Shown: in pieces, positions 1 through 6,458 of the stretch
How positions within the stretch are numbered: the stretch's first letter is position 1
How the letters are laid out: every line of letters begins with the position of its first letter
From: Comamonas sp.
GTDB taxonomy: Bacteria; Pseudomonadota; Gammaproteobacteria; Burkholderiales; Burkholderiaceae_C
Length of the DNA: 8,929 bases
Direction of reading: 5' to 3'
Assembly (NCBI GenBank): GCA_018384835.1
Contig: JAHAYB010000231.1
Coordinates: 1-8,929 of the forward strand
Program-made: the position numbers and the translations under genes
The notes under the pieces: generated by a model
Seen by the model: only the letters and a program-made list of their open reading frames with translations
Told to the model about the DNA's origin: nothing
The model's database searches: none

Positions 1-654
1 TCTTTGGTGGGGTGCGATAGCCACTTACCCGCGATTGCCGCCAGTGCGCAAACGGCCCAAGCCTTGCGCCAGCGCTTTGCCCAGCCCCCCAGTTGGCAGC
101 CCGAGCTGCGCAGCGAGCCTCTGTTCACCGATTGCAGCCCTCGTCCTGCTGCCGTACTCCTGCCCCTGGTGCAGCGCGAACAAGGCTTATCCCTGGTGCT
201 CACCCAGCGCAGCAGCCGGATGAGCACCCATGCCGGCCAAATAGCCCTACCCGGTGGGCGTACCGACCCCGAAGACCCCAGCCCCACCGCCACCGCCTTG
301 CGCGAGGCGCACGAAGAAGTCGGCCTAGAGCCGAGCAGCGCCGAAATCCTGGGCAGCTTGCCGGTGTACGCCACTGGCTCGGCCTTCCTAGTCACGCCCG
401 TCGTGGCTTTAGTGCAGCCCCAGCGCCTCACCCCCAACCCCGTCGAGGTGGCTGAGATTTTTGAAGTACCGCTGCACTTTATCCTTAACCCCGCCAACCA
501 CCAGCGCCGCCGTGTGCTGTGGCAAGACCAGATGCGCGAATGGTTTGCCATGCCCTACCACGACGAGCAGCAACATGCCGAGCGCTTTATCTGGGGCGCA
601 ACTGCCGGTATGCTGCGCAACTTTTATCGCTTTATGGCTGCCCCCAACGACTAG
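1..654 (+). CDS. CoA pyrophosphatase-type Nudix hydrolase, 5' partial
   Basis: Probable Nudix hydrolase of the CoA pyrophosphatase group (E. coli NudL/YeaB, yeast Pcd1 type), which splits CoA or oxidised CoA into 3',5'-ADP and 4'-phosphopantetheine in the cytosol. Numbering from the TTG at base 4, the group signature RSSRMSTHAGQIALPGG (about residues 69-85) runs straight into the Nudix helix ALREAHEEVGL (about 98-108), which carries the metal-binding glutamates. The spacing between GG and RE matches the CoA subgroup rather than the strict Gx5Ex7RE pattern. The C-terminal part (FEVPL, HQRRR, FIWGATAGMLRNF) also fits. The frame is open to base 1, and relatives I recall have residues before the VGCDSHLP-like segment, so the true start is probably upstream of the window and TTG 4 or GTG 7 is unlikely. 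Substrate specificity is inferred from family. The next gene starts 78 bp downstream. Confidence 0.85.
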   Translation, partial: SLVGCDSHLPAIAASAQTAQALRQRFAQPPSWQPELRSEPLFTDCSPRPAAVLLPLVQREQGLSLVLTQRSSRMSTHAGQIALPGGRTDPEDPSPTATALREAHEEVGLEPSSAEILGSLPVYATGSAFLVTPVVALVQPQRLTPNPVEVAEIFEVPLHFILNPANHQRRRVLWQDQMREWFAMPYHDEQQHAERFIWGATAGMLRNFYRFMAAPND

Positions 655-732
655 GGCTTGGGCTTGAACAGCTAGCCCTTCTACACACTGAAAAACCCAC
701 CACATACCAACACCGGTAATAGAACTATCCGT

Positions 733-1743
733 ATGGCCGCTTTACTCCCCTCCTCCCCCACTCCCACGCCTACCGCTCCCCTCTCTTCTTTGACCTGCGC
801 CTTGCTGTTTGGCTGCTTAGGCGCGGGGCTACTCACCCCCGCTGCTGCGCAGGAGGCATCCAGCGGCGATGCAAACGGCGATACAAGCGGTGATATCGCT
901 TGGCTAGAAAAATCACGCAGCGCCACCTATGGCCTGGGCTTAGGCATTGCCCGCACCGTAGATAGCTGGTTTGGCAATGCCCCTTTTGAAGCCAGCGGCG
1001 GAACAGTCTCGGGCTATTTGCGCTTGGGCTACCTGTGGAAGCAAGCCGATGGCTCTGACCTGAATGTGCGCTTTCGCCTCAAAGCCCACCTGCCCAACGC
1101 CAAGGACAAAGCCTACGTCTTTATTGGCCGAGACAATCAGCGCGAAGAGGTCAAAGACCAGCCCGATAGCTTCACCAGCGAGCAGCTCCTACAGCGCGAA
1201 GACCGCCATCAAGACCACTCCTTCTTCGCCGGGCTGGGCTATGGCTTGGCCGATGGCGTTGATTTGCGCCTAGGCGTGCATGGCGGCTGGAAGCTCTACG
1301 GCCAAGCGCGTTACCGCAAGCAATGGGCGTTGAGCGAGCGCAACACCTTGTTCTTCCGCGAAAGCCTGTTTTGGTCGATTCACGACCACCTAGGCTCAAC
1401 CACCGCGCTAGATTTTGAACGCCAGCTCTCCCCACGCCTGCTACTGCGCTGGAGCAATGCCGGCACCATCACCCAGCGCAGCAGCACCTTTGAATGGCAA
1501 AGTAGCCTAGGGCTGCACCAAAGCTATGGCAACCAGCGCCTGGCCTCGATAGAGCTGCTGGCAGAGGGGCGCACCAACCGCTCAGACGTATCGGACTACG
1601 GCGTACGCGCCAGTTGGAGTCAGCCCGTCTATAAAGATTGGCTGATTGGCAAATTCACCCTAGGCCACTTCTGGCCCAAGGAAGAGCAGGAGCAGCGCCG
1701 TCGCTCCTGGGCCGTGGGTGCTAGTGTGGATATGCACTTTTGA
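733..1743 (+). CDS. Exported, probable outer-membrane beta-barrel protein of unknown function
   Basis: No function recognised. The 336-residue product begins with a signal-peptide-like stretch: a Pro/Thr/Ser-rich start without basic residues, a hydrophobic core (about 18-34) and a likely signal peptidase I site after PAAA (residue 39). A short Gly/Asp-rich tail follows ([11 protein letters not shown], 43-54). The rest alternates polar and aromatic/hydrophobic residues in short strands (for example [44 protein letters not shown]) and ends in Phe, the usual C-terminal signal for BAM-dependent outer-membrane insertion. The WPKEE segment near the C-terminus resembles one I recall in conserved uncharacterised Burkholderiales proteins. 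The stop overlaps the moaA start, so the two are probably co-transcribed. No good Shine-Dalgarno precedes ATG 733; an in-frame TTG at 790 would shorten the signal peptide. The barrel call is inference from strand pattern and C-terminus. Confidence 0.7.
   Translation: MAALLPSSPTPTPTAPLSSLTCALLFGCLGAGLLTPAAAQEASSGDANGDTSGDIAWLEKSRSATYGLGLGIARTVDSWFGNAPFEASGGTVSGYLRLGYLWKQADGSDLNVRFRLKAHLPNAKDKAYVFIGRDNQREEVKDQPDSFTSEQLLQREDRHQDHSFFAGLGYGLADGVDLRLGVHGGWKLYGQARYRKQWALSERNTLFFRESLFWSIHDHLGSTTALDFERQLSPRLLLRWSNAGTITQRSSTFEWQSSLGLHQSYGNQRLASIELLAEGRTNRSDVSDYGVRASWSQPVYKDWLIGKFTLGHFWPKEEQEQRRRSWAVGASVDMHF
862..897 (+). repeat. Three imperfect 12-bp tandem units in the exported protein gene
   Basis: Three adjacent 12-bp units (862-873, 874-885, 886-897) share the core GCGGCGAT or a close variant and encode SGDA, NGDT and SGDI just after the predicted signal peptide cleavage site. 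This is a short in-frame Asp/Gly-rich repeat at the mature N-terminus. Copy number could vary without breaking the frame. It may equally be a drifted low-complexity linker. Confidence 0.6.
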
Positions 1744-2918
1744 TAAAGCGCGTTATTCCCCTCCTAGACCTGCGCCACATACAGCGCAGCGCCAGCTTCC
1801 CCAAGGCCGCTAGTGCTGTTGTGCCCGCTAGTGGCCACCTCTTGGATGCCCGCCAGCGCCCCTTGCGCGACTTGCGCATCAGCGTGACCGACCGCTGCAA
1901 CTTTCGCTGTGCGTACTGTATGCCCAAGGAGGTATTCGATAAACACTACCGCTACCTGCCGCACAGCGCCATGCTCAGTTTTGAAGAGATTGTGCGCCTG
2001 GCAGGTCTGTTTGTGGCGCATGGAGTGGGCAAGATTCGCCTGACTGGGGGCGAGCCGCTGCTGCGTAAAAACATTGAGCAGTTGATTGCCCAACTGCACC
2101 AACTACGCCAGCCCAATGGCCAGCCGCTGGACATTACCCTGACCACCAATGGCTCCTTGCTAGCACGCAAGGCCAAGGCGCTGCGCCAAGCGGGGCTGTC
2201 GCGCCTGACGGTGAGCCTCGATAGCCTGGACGATGCCATTTTCCGCCGCATGAATGATGTGGATTTTCCCGTGGCGCAGGTGCTGGCTGGGCTGGACGCG
2301 GCGCAAGCGGCAGGATTTGCTGATATCAAGGTCAATATGGTGGTTAAGCGCAGCACCAATGTGGCGGACATCGTCCCCATGGCGCGTCACTTTCGCGGTA
2401 GCGGCATGACCTTGCGCTTTATCGAATACATGGATGTAGGCGCAACCAATGGCTGGCGCATGGATGAGGTGCTGCCCTCCGCCGAGGTGCTGCGCCTAAT
2501 TGCTGAGGCGTTTCCCCTCGTGCCGCTGGAACCCAGTGCCCCCGGCGAAACCGCCCAGCGCTGGGGCTATGCCGATGCACAGGGCAACTATGACCCGCAG
2601 CTGGGCGAGGTCGGCGTAATTAGCAGCGTGACCCAGGCTTTTTGCAGCACCTGCAATCGCGCCAGGCTTTCTACCGAGGGGCAGTTGTACCTGTGCCTAT
2701 TTGCCCACCAAGGCTGGGATTTGCGCAGCCTGCTGCGCAATGGCAGTAGCGATGAAGAGATGAGCGCCGCCATTGCCGGTATCTGGGGGCAGCGCCAAGA
2801 CCGCTACTCAGAACTCCGCGCCGAGCAGATGGCACAGGGCGGCAGCGGGGAGGCCGCCAGCGACGGCACAACACCACCAGGGCGCAAGCGTATTGAGATG
2901 AGCTACATCGGCGGTTGA
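1740..2918 (+). CDS. moaA: GTP 3',8-cyclase MoaA (molybdenum cofactor biosynthesis)
   Basis: Radical SAM enzyme that converts GTP to 3',8-cyclo-7,8-dihydro-GTP, the first step of molybdopterin synthesis, in the cytosol together with MoaC. The N-terminal [4Fe-4S] motif CNFRCAYC gives Cys53, 57 and 60, followed by LTGGEPLLR (101-109), the SAM-binding GGE region. The C-terminal cluster motif C-x2-C-x13-C is at Cys302, 305 and 319, and the protein ends in the conserved GG. The 392 residues are slightly longer than most MoaA because of an N-terminal extension and a Gly/Ser-rich insert near 367-380. Start: the TTG at 1740 overlaps the stop of the preceding gene (TTGA). It is preferred over GTG 1821 because [10 protein letters not shown] right after it resembles the N-terminus I recall for Comamonadaceae MoaA; no ATG is available upstream of the Cys motif. 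A weak GTGGA lies 9 bp upstream of the TTG. Convergent with phrB, with only 16 bp between stop codons. Confidence 0.96.
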   Translation: MIKRVIPLLDLRHIQRSASFPKAASAVVPASGHLLDARQRPLRDLRISVTDRCNFRCAYCMPKEVFDKHYRYLPHSAMLSFEEIVRLAGLFVAHGVGKIRLTGGEPLLRKNIEQLIAQLHQLRQPNGQPLDITLTTNGSLLARKAKALRQAGLSRLTVSLDSLDDAIFRRMNDVDFPVAQVLAGLDAAQAAGFADIKVNMVVKRSTNVADIVPMARHFRGSGMTLRFIEYMDVGATNGWRMDEVLPSAEVLRLIAEAFPLVPLEPSAPGETAQRWGYADAQGNYDPQLGEVGVISSVTQAFCSTCNRARLSTEGQLYLCLFAHQGWDLRSLLRNGSSDEEMSAAIAGIWGQRQDRYSELRAEQMAQGGSGEAASDGTTPPGRKRIEMSYIGG

Positions 2919-2934
2919 GCGGCAAGCTCTAAGC

Positions 2935-4434
2935 TCAGTTTGTTTGCACACATGCAAACCGCCACAAGCTACGCTGCCGCGCACTGGCATGGTCCACCAC
3001 GGGCAGTGGGTAATCCACCCCCAAGCGCAGGCCGCAAGCGGCCAGTTCAGCGGGCTTCATCGCAGCGGGAAAGTGCAGGTGCTTGTCCGGCACTTGCGCC
3101 AGCTCAGGCAAGTAGCGGCGAATAAAACGGCCTTCGGGGTCAAACTTCTTGGATTGGGTGATAGGGTTAAAGATGCGAAAGTACGGCTGGGCATCGCAGC
3201 CCGTGGAGGCCGCCCATTGCCAGCCGCCGTTGTTGGCGGCCAAGTCAAAGTCATTCAGGTGCTGGGCAAAAAAGCGCTCCCCCCTGCGCCAGTCGATGCC
3301 TAAATCTTTGGTCAAGAAGCTGGTGACCACCATGCGCAGGCGGTTGTGCATATAGCCGGTGTGCAAAAGCTGGCGCATGGCGGCATCCACCAGCGGGTAG
3401 CCGGTGCGCCCCTCGCACCACGCTTGCCACAGCGCGGGGGCATCATCCCATTGCACGGCATCGTATTCGGGCTTGAAGCATTGGGTCACTACCTGCGGGT
3501 GGTGCCACAAAATCATGCAATAAAAGTCGCGCCAAGCCAGTTCTGACAGCCAGGTTTGCGCCCCCTCGCAGCCCGTGGCCGCTTGCCGTGCCGCCAACGC
3601 CGCCACTTGCCGAATAGACACCGTACCAAAGCGCAGATGCACGGATAGGTAGGACACGCCCTTGCGCCCAGGGTAGTCCCGCGCCTCACGGTAAGCCGCC
3701 AGCCGGGGGGCAAAGTCATGCAGCAGTTGCTGCGCCCCGCTCATGCCTGTGGGCAGGGGCAGGCTGCTGAGGTTGCTGGGGTTGCTGGGGTGGAAGCCCA
3801 AATCTTGCAGGCTGGGCAGGCGCTCGCCCGCTGGCAGCGCAGCCAAGTGGTGGGCATAGCACTGTACGGGATAGGGTTTGAGTTGGAAGGCATCCAGCTT
3901 TTGCAGCCAGTTGCGCTTGTAGGGCGTGAATACGCTGTAGGGCTGGCCTTGCTGGGTCAGCACCTCATTTTTTTCCAGCAGCACCTGGTCTTTGTAATCG
4001 CTAAAGCCTATGCCCACAGCCTGCAAAGCGGCGGCGGCCTGCTGGTCGCGGGCAATGGCGGCGGGTTCGTAATCGCGGTTGGTCAGCACCACTTGCACGC
4101 CCAGGTCTTGCGCCAGTTGCACGATGCAGGGTACGGCAGCACCGTGGCGCACGATAAGGCCAGCACCTGTTTGCCCCACCTGCGCCACGCTTTGCGCCGC
4201 TAGGGCTTGTAGGCACTGGTGCAGCTCCAACACGCTGGCATGGATGAAATCCACCCGCCGGTCTTCACGGCTGGGCAGGGCATCCAAAATGTCGGTATCG
4301 AACACAAAGGCGCAATACACCTTTTGATAGCGGCGCAGCGCGTGGTAGAGGGCGGCGTGGTCATCACAGCGCAAATCGCGACGCAGCCAGACCAGGGCGG
4401 AAGAAACCAGAGCAGAAGAAGCGGCGGTGGGCAT
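2935..4434 (-). CDS. phrB: Deoxyribodipyrimidine photolyase (class I CPD photolyase)
   Basis: Light-driven flavoprotein that reverts cyclobutane pyrimidine dimers in DNA. From ATG 4434 it has 499 residues, within the usual range. The N-terminal alpha/beta antenna domain (about 11-170) begins VWLRRDLRCDDHAAL. The FAD and DNA-binding helical domain (about 240-490) shows RDYPGRKGVSYLSVHLRFG (252-270), SELAWRDFY (297-305), EGRTGYPLVDAAMRQL (341-356), MHNRLRMV (362-369), then LAANNGGWQWAASTG and DAQPYFRIFNP (398-424), which align closely with E. coli Phr including the tryptophan region of the electron-transfer chain. A linker near 217-224 is Asn/Pro/Ser-rich and encoded by a small repeat. The frame also allows a TTG start at 4461, but that codon lies inside the proposed operator, so ATG 4434 is chosen; no clear Shine-Dalgarno precedes either. 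Divergent from the LitR/CarH-type regulator, its probable repressor. A (6-4) photolyase or cryptochrome is less likely given the close CPD-photolyase motifs. Confidence 0.95.
   Translation of the reverse strand: MPTAASSALVSSALVWLRRDLRCDDHAALYHALRRYQKVYCAFVFDTDILDALPSREDRRVDFIHASVLELHQCLQALAAQSVAQVGQTGAGLIVRHGAAVPCIVQLAQDLGVQVVLTNRDYEPAAIARDQQAAAALQAVGIGFSDYKDQVLLEKNEVLTQQGQPYSVFTPYKRNWLQKLDAFQLKPYPVQCYAHHLAALPAGERLPSLQDLGFHPSNPSNLSSLPLPTGMSGAQQLLHDFAPRLAAYREARDYPGRKGVSYLSVHLRFGTVSIRQVAALAARQAATGCEGAQTWLSELAWRDFYCMILWHHPQVVTQCFKPEYDAVQWDDAPALWQAWCEGRTGYPLVDAAMRQLLHTGYMHNRLRMVVTSFLTKDLGIDWRRGERFFAQHLNDFDLAANNGGWQWAASTGCDAQPYFRIFNPITQSKKFDPEGRFIRRYLPELAQVPDKHLHFPAAMKPAELAACGLRLGVDYPLPVVDHASARQRSLWRFACVQTN
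3771..3792 (-). repeat. 9-bp tandem repeat in the photolyase linker
   Basis: On the plus strand GGTTGCTGG occurs at 3771-3779 and again at 3780-3788, followed by a partial third unit. On the coding (minus) strand it encodes an NPSNPSN-like stretch in the inter-domain linker of the photolyase. The unit is a multiple of three, so copy-number change would keep the frame. Confidence 0.7.
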
Positions 4435-4453
4435 AGGAAAAATACCAAACAAC

Positions 4454-4485
4454 TTGGACAATAATTGATTTGTCTAGGACAATAA
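4454..4485. promoter_or_regulatory. Candidate LitR/CarH-type operator between phrB and the regulator gene
   Basis: The spacer between the two divergent genes is AT-rich and structured. A perfect inverted repeat TTGTC-TAG-GACAA lies at 4470-4482. GGACAATAA occurs twice in direct orientation (4456-4464 and 4477-4485), exactly 21 bp or two helical turns apart. A second palindrome, CAAT-A-ATTG, is at 4459-4467. Repeated half-sites of this kind suit a MerR/CarH-type dimer or tetramer. Position between phrB and its putative repressor supports autoregulation and control in both directions. That this is the binding site is inference; I do not claim a match to a published LitR consensus. Confidence 0.6.
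4455..4483 (+). promoter_or_regulatory. Possible sigma-70 promoter for the litR-epimerase-hemH run
   Basis: TGGACA (4455-4460, five of six matches to TTGACA) is separated by 17 bp from GACAAT (4478-4483, four of six to TATAAT), which would place transcription start near 4490 and leave a leader of about 24 nt before ATG 4514. The 13-bp palindrome at 4470-4482 would sit across the spacer and -10 element, a position where a bound repressor would block polymerase. The -10 is weak, so the call is tentative. No equally good promoter could be picked for phrB on the other strand. Confidence 0.4.
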
Positions 4486-4513
4486 AGCAAAATCCTATTC
4501 CCCACCATTTTTT

Positions 4514-5533
4514 ATGCTATCGTCTTTTTCTTCTGCTACGGCTTTGCCGATTGCCGCTGTCGAGCGCGAAACCGGCCTAGCCAAAGACACTTTGCGCATT
4601 TGGGAGCGGCGCTATAACTTCCCCCAACCCCTACGCGATGCCCAAGGCAAACGCCAATACCCCGTCGCGCAAGTGCGGCAGTTGCAGTTGATTGGCCGCT
4701 TGCTAGTCAGGGGGCTGCGCCCCAGCAAAATCGTCGGGCTGGACAGCGCCGCGCTAGAGGCTTTGCTGGCGCAGCACCCGGCCAGCACCGCCCAAGCCAT
4801 TCCCTCTACACCCCATTTGTCCAGGACTAACCAAAACCTTGGCGCAACTGAAGCCGACTTTGCCCCCGACTTCACCCCCTATCTGCAAGCCCTGCACCAG
4901 CACGATACCCAAGCCCTGCGCCATGCCCTGCACTACGGCCTGATGCGCCAAGGGCTAGAGCGCTTTGTGCTGGAGCTGGTCGCCCCCCTCACCACCGCCG
5001 TAGCCGATGCCTGGGCGCAAGGGGATTTAGAGGTGTTTCAAGAGCACCTGTTTACCGAGGTGCTCACCAGCGTGCTGCGCCCGGCCATTACCGGCTTGCA
5101 AGCTGCCCCCAGCAGCGCTGGGGATGCGCGTCCGCGTGTGCTGCTCACCACCTTGCCACCCGAGCAGCATGGCCTAGGGTTGTTGATGGTGCAAGCCCTG
5201 CTGGCTTTGGAGGGCTGCGCCTGCATCTCTCTAGGGGTGAACACCCCCTTGGCCGATGTCTTGCAGGCCGCCCAGGCACACCGCGCTGATGTGGTGGCCT
5301 TGAGCTTTTCTGCCACGCACAGCGGCGCACCGGTGCTGGCGCAGTTGCAGGCTTTGCGCCGCCAACTGCCTGCGGCCACCGCTCTTTGGGTGGGCGGCGC
5401 TTGCCCCGTTCTGTACGACAAGCCGCTGCCAGGCATCACCGCCAGCCAGCCACTTACCGCCTTAACCAGCTTGGTAGCCCAGTGGCGCAGCCATGCCCAA
5501 GCTGCGCCCGCTCTAGCTTCTGCCCGCCATTAA
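4514..5533 (+). CDS. litR: MerR-family B12-dependent photoreceptor regulator (LitR/CarH type)
   Basis: Probable light-sensing transcriptional repressor that uses adenosylcobalamin as chromophore. Domains of the 339-residue product: MerR-type winged helix-turn-helix at about 11-65 (IAAVERETGLAKDTLRIWER, then a wing with QGKRQYPVAQV); a linker to about 118; a four-helix B12-cap domain at about 119-200 with W167-x9-E177-H178; and a Rossmann-like cobalamin-binding domain at about 206-325 with ExHxxG (E217, H219, G222), SFS (264-266) and WVGG (292-295). In CarH proteins the His of ExHxxG is the lower axial ligand and W-x9-EH covers the 5'-deoxyadenosyl face, so the sensor appears intact. The residue after W167 is Ala, where Thermus CarH, as I recall, has His132. 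Divergent from phrB and 13 bp upstream of the epimerase gene, it probably controls both sides. No clear Shine-Dalgarno precedes the ATG. The gene symbol is by family and context, not a proven ortholog. Confidence 0.9.
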   Translation: MLSSFSSATALPIAAVERETGLAKDTLRIWERRYNFPQPLRDAQGKRQYPVAQVRQLQLIGRLLVRGLRPSKIVGLDSAALEALLAQHPASTAQAIPSTPHLSRTNQNLGATEADFAPDFTPYLQALHQHDTQALRHALHYGLMRQGLERFVLELVAPLTTAVADAWAQGDLEVFQEHLFTEVLTSVLRPAITGLQAAPSSAGDARPRVLLTTLPPEQHGLGLLMVQALLALEGCACISLGVNTPLADVLQAAQAHRADVVALSFSATHSGAPVLAQLQALRRQLPAATALWVGGACPVLYDKPLPGITASQPLTALTSLVAQWRSHAQAAPALASARH

Positions 5534-5538
5534 AGGAA
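5533..5538 (+). promoter_or_regulatory. Shine-Dalgarno of the epimerase gene
   Basis: AAGGAA overlaps the last base of the regulator's TAA stop and lies 8 bp before ATG 5547. It is the clearest ribosome binding site in the window, fixes the epimerase start and supports co-transcription with the regulator. Confidence 0.75.
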
Positions 5539-5546
5539 AACACCCC

Positions 5547-6458
5547 ATGCACATTCTGCTTACCGGCGGCACCGGCCTGATTGGCCGCGCCCTGTGCCAG
5601 CACTGGCATAGCCAGGGGCATCAACTCACCGTATTAAGCCGCCAGCCTGCCCAAGTGGCCGCGTTATGCAGCGGTGCAAGCGGCATTGCCCAGTTGGATG
5701 ACTTCACCGCACTGCGCCGATCTACCCCAGTGGATGTGGTGGTCAACCTGGCTGGTGCAGGCATTGCCGACCGCCCTTGGAGCGCCGAGCGGCGTGATGT
5801 GCTGTGGCGCAGCCGCATCCAGCAAACAGAAACGCTGGTGGATTGGATGACACGCCAGGTGCAGCCCGTGCGTCTGTTGCTATCAGTCTCAGCCGTGGGC
5901 TGGTATGGCGACGGTGGTGATACGCCGCTGGACGAATCCAGCCCCGCTGCCAGCCAAGACTTTGGCAGCGAGTTGTGCATGGCCTGGGAGCAAGCTGCCC
6001 ACCGCGCCAGCCAAGCAGGAAGCAGAGTGGCCGTGCTGCGCATTGCCCCAGTGCTGGCCGCGCAAGGCGGCATGTTGGCACGGCTGCTGCCACCGTTTCG
6101 CTGGGGCTTGGGCGGGCGCTTGGGCAGCGGCCAGCAGTGGATGCCGTGGATTCATCTGCAAGACCTGATTGCCATCTTCGACCACCTGCTGCGCCACCCT
6201 GACAGCCAAGGCATCTACAACGCCTGCACCCCCGAGCCGGTGCGCAATGCCGACTTCACCCACACCCTGGCACGAACCCTGAACCGCCCGGCGCTGCTGC
6301 CCGCCCCCGCTTGGGTGCTGCGCCTGTTGTTGGGCGAAATGTCCACCCTATTACTGGGCGGCCAGCGCCTTAGCCCACAGCGCCTGCAAGCAACGGGCTA
6401 CCGCTGGCAATACCCCCAACTTGATAACGCCTTGCAACAAATTTTGAAAGCACCATGA
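5547..6458 (+). CDS. TIGR01777 family NAD(P)-dependent epimerase (YfcH-like)
   Basis: Member of the extended short-chain dehydrogenase superfamily in the YfcH/TIGR01777 group; its substrate and reaction are unknown. The 303 residues are family-typical. An N-terminal dinucleotide-binding Rossmann motif TGGTGLIGR (6-14) is followed by VVNLAGAGIADRPWS (65-79), SVSAVGWYGDGG (113-124) with the candidate catalytic Ser/Tyr region, and FGSELCMAWEQAA (139-151). RIAPVL and the PFRWGLGGRLGSGQQWMPWI region (183-202) follow, with a C-terminal DUF1731-like segment (about 253-300) containing LLGGQRLSPQRLQATGYRW. It follows the LitR/CarH-type regulator by 13 bp with its own Shine-Dalgarno, and its TGA overlaps the hemH start. 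From memory, similar epimerases recur in light-response clusters with phr and MerR-B12 regulators in other proteobacteria, which suggests a role in photoprotection, but that is inference. Confidence 0.92.
   Translation: MHILLTGGTGLIGRALCQHWHSQGHQLTVLSRQPAQVAALCSGASGIAQLDDFTALRRSTPVDVVVNLAGAGIADRPWSAERRDVLWRSRIQQTETLVDWMTRQVQPVRLLLSVSAVGWYGDGGDTPLDESSPAASQDFGSELCMAWEQAAHRASQAGSRVAVLRIAPVLAAQGGMLARLLPPFRWGLGGRLGSGQQWMPWIHLQDLIAIFDHLLRHPDSQGIYNACTPEPVRNADFTHTLARTLNRPALLPAPAWVLRLLLGEMSTLLLGGQRLSPQRLQATGYRWQYPQLDNALQQILKAP

Noticed and set aside
655..732. Regulatory element between the Nudix gene and the exported protein gene
   Set aside because: No convincing promoter pair, terminator hairpin or Shine-Dalgarno was seen in these 78 bases.
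2916..2937. Possible bidirectional terminator between moaA and phrB (TGAGC...GCTCA)
   Set aside because: The 5-bp stem has a 12-nt loop and uses the stop codons themselves, and no good U-tract follows on either strand; it is too weak to call.
3718..4203. Plus-strand open frame of 161 codons opposite phrB
   Set aside because: It lies entirely antisense to a well-supported photolyase; its translation is low-complexity Gln/Ala/Gly-rich with no recognisable motif, as expected for a shadow in GC-rich DNA.
4435..4513. Cobalamin riboswitch upstream of the B12-dependent regulator
   Set aside because: The spacer is only about 79 bp, far too short for a cobalamin riboswitch, and no B12-box-like sequence was seen.
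5621..6073. Minus-strand open frame of 150 codons opposite the epimerase gene
   Set aside because: It is antisense to a clear Rossmann-fold gene with its own Shine-Dalgarno, and its translation is Arg/Ala/Ser/Thr-rich without domain features.
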